DNA of 9,484 nucleotides from AM-0621 sp964573505 (GTDB lineage Bacteria; Planctomycetota; Planctomycetia; Planctomycetales; Planctomycetaceae): positions 1 to 9,484 of the forward strand of contig CAZNMS010000338.1 of NCBI GenBank assembly GCA_964573505.1, given 5' to 3'. Position numbers and translations under genes: made by a program. Positions 6,113-9,484 of this stretch are shown here, one piece after another. Every line of letters starts with the position of its first letter. Within the stretch, counting starts at the first letter, position 1. Below the pieces are notes generated by a model. The model saw nothing but the letters and a program-made list of their open reading frames with translations. It was not told the DNA's origin and did no database searches.

Positions 6113-8041
6113 ATGCGCTCTACAACGATGCCTACTGACTCAGCCTTTGCGGGCTACATCGTCGATACCAATCAACCGGCTGCGGGTTCCGCGGGGCCGC
6201 GCGGGGGGGCGGCTTCTTTGCGTTCGGTGCAGCAGCGGTTGTTTGATGTCGTCAGTCAGCCGAGCCCCGATTCGTCTTGTCTGCAACAACTGGCGGATCT
6301 GCTGAGGCAAGCAACGGACCTCTTTGCACTCGGATGGTTTGAAGCGGCGAGCGGCGGACGGCTGGCGCCTCATCCGAGCGTTGTGCATTTTGTTCCTCAG
6401 TCAGAGGCGGCTTTTGAAAAGCTGCTGAGCACGACGGCGATTGAAGCGGCTCGTGATGCGGCAACTTGTTCGCGCACGTCTTTGATTGATCGCACTTCCG
6501 GCTCCTCGGTGAATGAGACCTTCTTGGCGATCGCGGCACCGGCACGCAGTCAGTCCGGGAGTTTTGGCGTGCTGGCCGGAGCGTTCCGCGCTTCGTCTCA
6601 ATCATCCGAAGCGCTTGTCGGAGTCATCGAAGCGGCGGCAGCGGCGATCGGGCTCAATCACTGCGGGCAAAAACTCTTTGTGGCAGAGCAAGAGATTGCG
6701 GCGATCGCGGCCATTGTTGATCTCGCCATTCGCATCGAGACGAGCGAGACGACTGCTGAAGCATCCCGCATTTTGGCGAATGAACTTGCCCGACATACCG
6801 GGCAGCCGAGCGTCATGATTGGGCTGAAGCCGCAGGACTCGAAGTCGTGCCGGTTGATGGCGATCAATGGCGAAACCGTTGTGAGTCGAGACTCCGAACG
6901 AACGCGCGCCATTGAAGCTGCTTGCGATGAGTTGCTCGTGAGAGACGGGCTGACTTGCTGGCCGCCGGAGTCACTGACGGAGCGGCACGGTTTGCTCACG
7001 CTCAAGCAACTGCAAGCGGTGCTGCGGGTGCCGAGTTTGATTGGCAGTCCGTTACGAGATCACTCGGGTGAGTCGGTCGGTGCATTTTTAATTGCAGGTT
7101 CGCGAGAAGCACTCAGCGAGCCCGCGATGCAGCAGTTCGTGCGGGCTTGCGAGCATCGACTCGGCGGCGCGCTCAAACTCGTGAGGCAAGCCGAACGTCC
7201 GAAGTGGCGACGTTGGCTTGAGAGCTACAAGCAGAAGTCGGGCGAAGCGCCTTTGAAGACTGCTGCGATGTGCGCGGCAGGAGTGGCGGCATTGCTCTGC
7301 GTGCCGATGCCGTATCGCGTGAAGTGTCATTGCGAGCTTCAGCCGGAAGTGCGGCGCTTTGTGGCAGCACCGTTTGACGGGCTGCTCGAAAAGGCGTTCG
7401 TCGAACCGGGAGAAATGGTCGAAGCCGGGCAGTTGCTCGCGCGATTGGATGCGAAAGAGATTCATTGGGAACTTGCCGGCATCGAAGCCGAACGCGGTCG
7501 AGCGACAAAGGAGTCTGACTCAGCCTTAGCGAAGCAAGACTTCGCGGCGGCTCAGATCTCGCGCTATGACCGAGAACGATTGGAACTCCGACAGAAGCTG
7601 CTGACGCATCGCGGCGACAACTTAGAGATCCGCGCACCGATCGACGGACTCGTGATCGTCGGCGACCTCAAGAAGTCAGAAGGCATTCCGCTGAAGAGCG
7701 GCGATCAACTTTTCGAGATCGCGCCACTCGATCGCATGATCGTCGAAGTCTCAATCCCGGAAGCTGACATCACTCACGCTGCGATCGGGCAATCGGTCGA
7801 CATGACGCTCGACGCCTTTCCCGGCGAAGGTTGGCGCGGGACGGTCACTCGAATTCATCCGCGTTCGGAGATCCGCGAGCAGGAGCACGTCTTCATCGCG
7901 GAAGTGGAACTCGACAACTCTGCGGGGCGTTTGAGGCCGGGATTGATTGGCCGTGCGAGCGTCTCGACGTCATGGCAGCCAATCGGCTGGATCGCGCTGC
8001 ATAAGCCGTGGCGCGCGGTGTGTCAGTGGTTCGGAGGGTGA
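6113..8041 (+). CDS. Membrane-anchored HlyD-type adaptor with N-terminal GAF-like sensor domains
   Basis: Predicted inner-membrane adaptor (642 aa) with a cytosolic sensory half and a periplasmic membrane-fusion half. The N-terminal half has a weak GAF-like region (about 55-182) and a clearer one (about 197-359, with SVMIGL, then PLRDHSGESVGAFLIAGS). One hydrophobic segment (381-401, LKTAAMCAAGVAALLCVPMPY) would span the membrane. After it come the first biotinyl-lipoyl half (413-446, VAAPFDGLLEKAFVEPGEMVEAGQ), a short helical hairpin (about 450-500), the second half at R507 (RAPIDGLVIV), and a beta-barrel segment (MIVEVSIPEADI onward). The C-terminus is Trp-rich (WQPIGWIALHKPW). The start is uncertain. 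ATG 6113 has GGAG 11 bases upstream but abuts the inverted repeat. ATG 6128 is an alternative (637 aa). A TTG at 6023 would put the repeat in the protein. I recall similar planctomycete adaptors next to an M50-peptidase/HlyD protein; none follows here. Confidence 0.88.
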   Translation: MRSTTMPTDSAFAGYIVDTNQPAAGSAGPRGGAASLRSVQQRLFDVVSQPSPDSSCLQQLADLLRQATDLFALGWFEAASGGRLAPHPSVVHFVPQSEAAFEKLLSTTAIEAARDAATCSRTSLIDRTSGSSVNETFLAIAAPARSQSGSFGVLAGAFRASSQSSEALVGVIEAAAAAIGLNHCGQKLFVAEQEIAAIAAIVDLAIRIETSETTAEASRILANELARHTGQPSVMIGLKPQDSKSCRLMAINGETVVSRDSERTRAIEAACDELLVRDGLTCWPPESLTERHGLLTLKQLQAVLRVPSLIGSPLRDHSGESVGAFLIAGSREALSEPAMQQFVRACEHRLGGALKLVRQAERPKWRRWLESYKQKSGEAPLKTAAMCAAGVAALLCVPMPYRVKCHCELQPEVRRFVAAPFDGLLEKAFVEPGEMVEAGQLLARLDAKEIHWELAGIEAERGRATKESDSALAKQDFAAAQISRYDRERLELRQKLLTHRGDNLEIRAPIDGLVIVGDLKKSEGIPLKSGDQLFEIAPLDRMIVEVSIPEADITHAAIGQSVDMTLDAFPGEGWRGTVTRIHPRSEIREQEHVFIAEVELDNSAGRLRPGLIGRASVSTSWQPIGWIALHKPWRAVCQWFGG

Positions 8042-8103
8042 AATAAGATCGGATTTCATTCCGCTTATGCGAGCGGCAGTTGAGAACCTACGGGCGAATT
8101 CTT

Positions 8104-8162
8104 GTACGACGGACTTGCAGTCCGTCGAGCCTCGTCTCCGACGGACTACAAGTCCGTCGTAC
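8104..8162. repeat. Nested palindrome: 24-nt inverted arms, each arm a hairpin
   Basis: Bases 8104-8127 pair with 8139-8162 (one mismatch, 11-nt loop). The outer ends are GTACGACGGACTT and AAGTCCGTCGTAC. Each arm also folds alone: GACGGACT-TGC-AGTCCGTC and GACGGACT-ACA-AGTCCGTC. It lies between the GAF-adaptor gene and the small basic-protein gene and could terminate transcription or stabilise mRNA ends, but no U-run follows. The rest of the 8042-8212 gap shows nothing else I can support. Confidence 0.88.
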
Positions 8163-8200
8163 CGGAACAAACTCATCTGCCGTTCGCCTTACGAGATTTA

Positions 8201-8206
8201 AAGGAG
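8201..8206 (+). promoter_or_regulatory. Strong Shine-Dalgarno site for the small basic protein
   Basis: AAGGAG lies six bases before ATG 8213. It is the best ribosome binding site in the window and fixes this start over a frame-compatible upstream ATG at 8102 that would translate the palindrome. Confidence 0.8.
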
Positions 8207-8212
8207 ACTCAG

Positions 8213-8608
8213 ATGCCCGCTCCCAAAATTGCTCCCGAGCAGGTCACTCGTACTGAGTTAGTTACGCATCCCGACGGCACTACTTCGAAGCGTCTCTTCG
8301 TGAAGCTGACGCGCGAGCAAAAGGCCTATTTCAAGAAGGCTCGTGCTGAGGTCATGAAGGAGTTTCCGCCCAAGAAGAAGCCGACGCGCCAACGATTGGA
8401 GATGCTCGTCGGAGATGATGACGGACCGCTGTTAGCCGCAGTCGATAAGTACGCCGCCGACAACAGTCTTCCGAATCGCGGTGCGGTACTCCGAGTTGCC
8501 ATTGCGCGACTTGTTGGCATTGAACTTCCAATTCCGCATCACGGTTGGAAGGCAGGACGGACTCGCCGAGCAAAGAAGGCCGCAGTCAGGAAGTCGGTTT
8601 CAAAGTGA
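8213..8608 (+). CDS. Small basic protein of unknown function, possible DNA-binding protein
   Basis: A 131-aa protein with a strong Shine-Dalgarno site; I do not recognise the family. The middle segment (35-60) is Lys/Arg-rich with helical character (REQKAYFKKARAEVMKEF). Residues 72-83 and 89-102 look like two amphipathic helices joined by a short turn (AAVDKYAADNSLPNRGAVLRVAIARLVGI), a pattern reminiscent of the helical part of ribbon-helix-helix proteins. A preceding strand is not obvious. The last 20 residues are strongly basic (KAGRTRRAKKAAVRK), suitable for nucleic-acid contact. There is no signal peptide or membrane segment. It follows the export block after a 171-base gap containing a palindrome, so it is probably a separate unit. 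DNA binding is inference from composition only. Confidence 0.8.
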   Translation: MPAPKIAPEQVTRTELVTHPDGTTSKRLFVKLTREQKAYFKKARAEVMKEFPPKKKPTRQRLEMLVGDDDGPLLAAVDKYAADNSLPNRGAVLRVAIARLVGIELPIPHHGWKAGRTRRAKKAAVRKSVSK

Positions 8609-8670
8609 CCGTACTTCGCATCAGGCAGGGTTCACGCGACGCAATTCCCCGAAACGATCTTGAGTGAAGT

Positions 8671-9078
8671 ATGGCAGGCTCACATGTAGCAACGATTGCA
8701 GCCGCGAATGCAACGATCATGGTTGATGGCAACCTTGATGCGATCGCGGAGTACTTCGCGCCGAACTACCTCGTGCATCTCACTGGGGAAGACATGACGG
8801 GCGGGCATGAATTGATTCGCAAGGTCTGCGGTACTTACCGACGTGCGTTCTCGGATCTCAAAGTGGAAGTCGAGATTCTGGTGAAGAGCAAAGATCGGGT
8901 TGCATGGCAGCGAACGATTCGGGCCACTCACAAAGGCAGCTTCAAAGGCTTTCCCGCGACGGGCCGACCCATCGTGTGGCGCGACATGCTGACAACTCGG
9001 TTCGCTGATGGACTCATCGCGGAAGAGTGGTTGCTGACGGATTTGGCAGAGCAATTGTTGAAGGCGCGGAAACGGTGA
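8671..9078 (+). CDS. SnoaL-like / ester-cyclase-family protein
   Basis: A 135-aa protein of the NTF2-like fold, SnoaL/ester-cyclase type. Visible signatures are AEYFAPNYLVH at 26-36, the conserved loop H87-KGSFKGFPATGRP, and the C-terminal FADGLIAEEWLLTDLAEQLL at 111-130. These match the usual pattern of H-x-G-x-F-x-G then D-G-x-I-x-E-x-W in this family. Members include polyketide cyclases and many small enzymes or binding proteins of unknown substrate, so no reaction can be assigned. It is cytosolic, with no signal peptide. ATG 8671 has only a weak purine run (GAGTGAAG) upstream. It sits 62 bases after the small basic protein, on the same strand. No polyketide genes are nearby, so a polyketide role is unlikely. 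Confidence 0.85.
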   Translation: MAGSHVATIAAANATIMVDGNLDAIAEYFAPNYLVHLTGEDMTGGHELIRKVCGTYRRAFSDLKVEVEILVKSKDRVAWQRTIRATHKGSFKGFPATGRPIVWRDMLTTRFADGLIAEEWLLTDLAEQLLKARKR

Positions 9079-9273
9079 CGACTCGATTGCTTGAGGCTGA
9101 TGTTCGCAGTCCCTTTGGAGCAAAGACGAGGAATGACAGGAAGATTTGAGGCAGGAAGATAAGGCGTCGGGTGACCTCGAAAGATCCGTATGACGGCGAT
9201 TGAGAATCCGCGAACGACCGTTCGCTGAATTCATTTGGGTGTGACCGGCACTCCGGCGTTGAATTTGAGTCGT
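9079..9273. other. Non-coding stretch with a short direct repeat
   Basis: No convincing gene on either strand. CAGGAAGAT occurs at 9137-9145 and again at 9152-9160, a 15-base period. A minus-strand open frame crossing this region lies opposite the SnoaL-like gene and is a shadow. No promoter or terminator can be supported. Together with the REP-like units that follow, the whole 9079-9484 region has no gene. Confidence 0.6.
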
Positions 9274-9318
9274 CTCCGTCCGGCTCGCCCGGACGGGACG
9301 AACGACTGGTCGGCTACT
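9274..9318 (+). repeat. REP-like unit, copy 1
   Basis: Hairpin CCGTCCGG (9276-9283), five-base loop, CCGGACGG (9289-9296), followed by the tail AACGACTGGTCGGCTAC. The tail matches the tail of copy 2 (AACGACTGCTCCGCTAC) in 15 of 17 bases, so the unit is hairpin plus tail, in the same orientation as copy 2. Confidence 0.85.
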
Positions 9319-9343
9319 TGACTCCAAAACAAAGGCTTTTTCG

Positions 9344-9447
9344 CTCTCCGTCCGGCTTGTCCGGACGGAAGCAACGACTGCTCCGCTACCACTGCGAGCG
9401 AGTAGCGGGGCAGTCGTGACTCCCGTCCGGGCATGCCGGACGGAGAG
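9344..9447. repeat. REP-like doublet, copies 2 and 3 head to head
   Basis: Copy 2 (9344-9389) and copy 3 (9402-9447) form an inverted pair with 46-nt arms centred on a 12-nt spacer. Each arm has an outer hairpin CCGTCCGG-5 nt-CCGGACGG (9348-9368 and 9423-9443). The inner tails pair as ACGACTGCTCCGCTAC (9374-9389) with GTAGCGGGGCAGTCGT (9402-9417), allowing one G-T wobble. This is the layout of REP doublets (BIMEs) moved by RAYT transposases. No RAYT gene is in the window. Confidence 0.88.
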
Positions 9448-9484
9448 TGATCAAGTCAGCTCGTTCTTGTAGCTGCCAGTCGTT

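Noticed and set aside
8102..8212. ATG-started extension of the small basic protein
   Set aside because: It translates the nested palindrome. A strong AAGGAG site marks ATG 8213.
8680..9327. Minus-strand open frame of 215 codons
   Set aside because: Antisense to the SnoaL-like gene and running into the REP units. The composition is Ser/Arg-rich with no recognisable domain.
9231..9434. Minus-strand open frame of 67 codons
   Set aside because: Its protein is a translation of the REP-like units, with internally repeated SGxAGRR segments, and is not a gene.
9274..9447. CRISPR array
   Set aside because: Only three units, in mixed orientation, with irregular spacing and strong internal hairpins. 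There are no unique spacers of constant length and no cas genes.

Overview
The window looks like a planctomycete chromosome (inference). Base composition is moderately GC-rich and genes start without consistent Shine-Dalgarno sites. The TolC-type protein carries a long Pro/Gln/Asn-rich N-terminal extension, one adaptor is fused to GAF-like domains, and several unrelated families of short nested palindromes fill the intergenic gaps. I recall this combination from Planctomycetes, but I could not run a search. All recognised genes lie on the + strand.

Layout: 2-121 is probably the 3' end of an unidentified upstream gene. A four-gene block follows. It holds a TolC/OEP-family outer-membrane protein (350-2776), a short SecA-family ATPase (2849-4741), an exported RND/HlyD-type periplasmic adaptor (5054-5911), and a membrane-anchored HlyD adaptor with GAF-like domains on its N-terminal, predicted cytosolic side (6113-8041). 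After the block come a small basic protein of unknown function (8213-8608) and a SnoaL-like protein (8671-9078). The last 400 bases hold no gene but carry three REP-like units.

How the genes may work together: TolC plus membrane-fusion adaptors are two of the three layers of a tripartite export machine. No ABC, RND or MFS pump is present. In the place where the pump gene would be expected there is a SecA-type motor that keeps its nucleotide-binding motifs but stops before the helical wing, two-helix finger and zinc-binding tail of canonical SecA. The most interesting reading is an envelope-spanning export system with a dedicated SecA-like motor and a signal-sensing adaptor. This is inference. 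The missing inner-membrane part could lie outside the window, or the SecA-like protein could work with the general SecYEG channel.

Repeats: there are four distinct palindromic elements: 4765-5023 (two 99-nt arms), 5916-6110 (perfect 31-nt inverted repeat), 8104-8162 (24-nt arms, each itself a palindrome), and 9274-9447 (three REP-like units). The first two lie inside the export gene block and probably affect its transcription or translation. They also create artefactual upstream extensions of the neighbouring reading frames.
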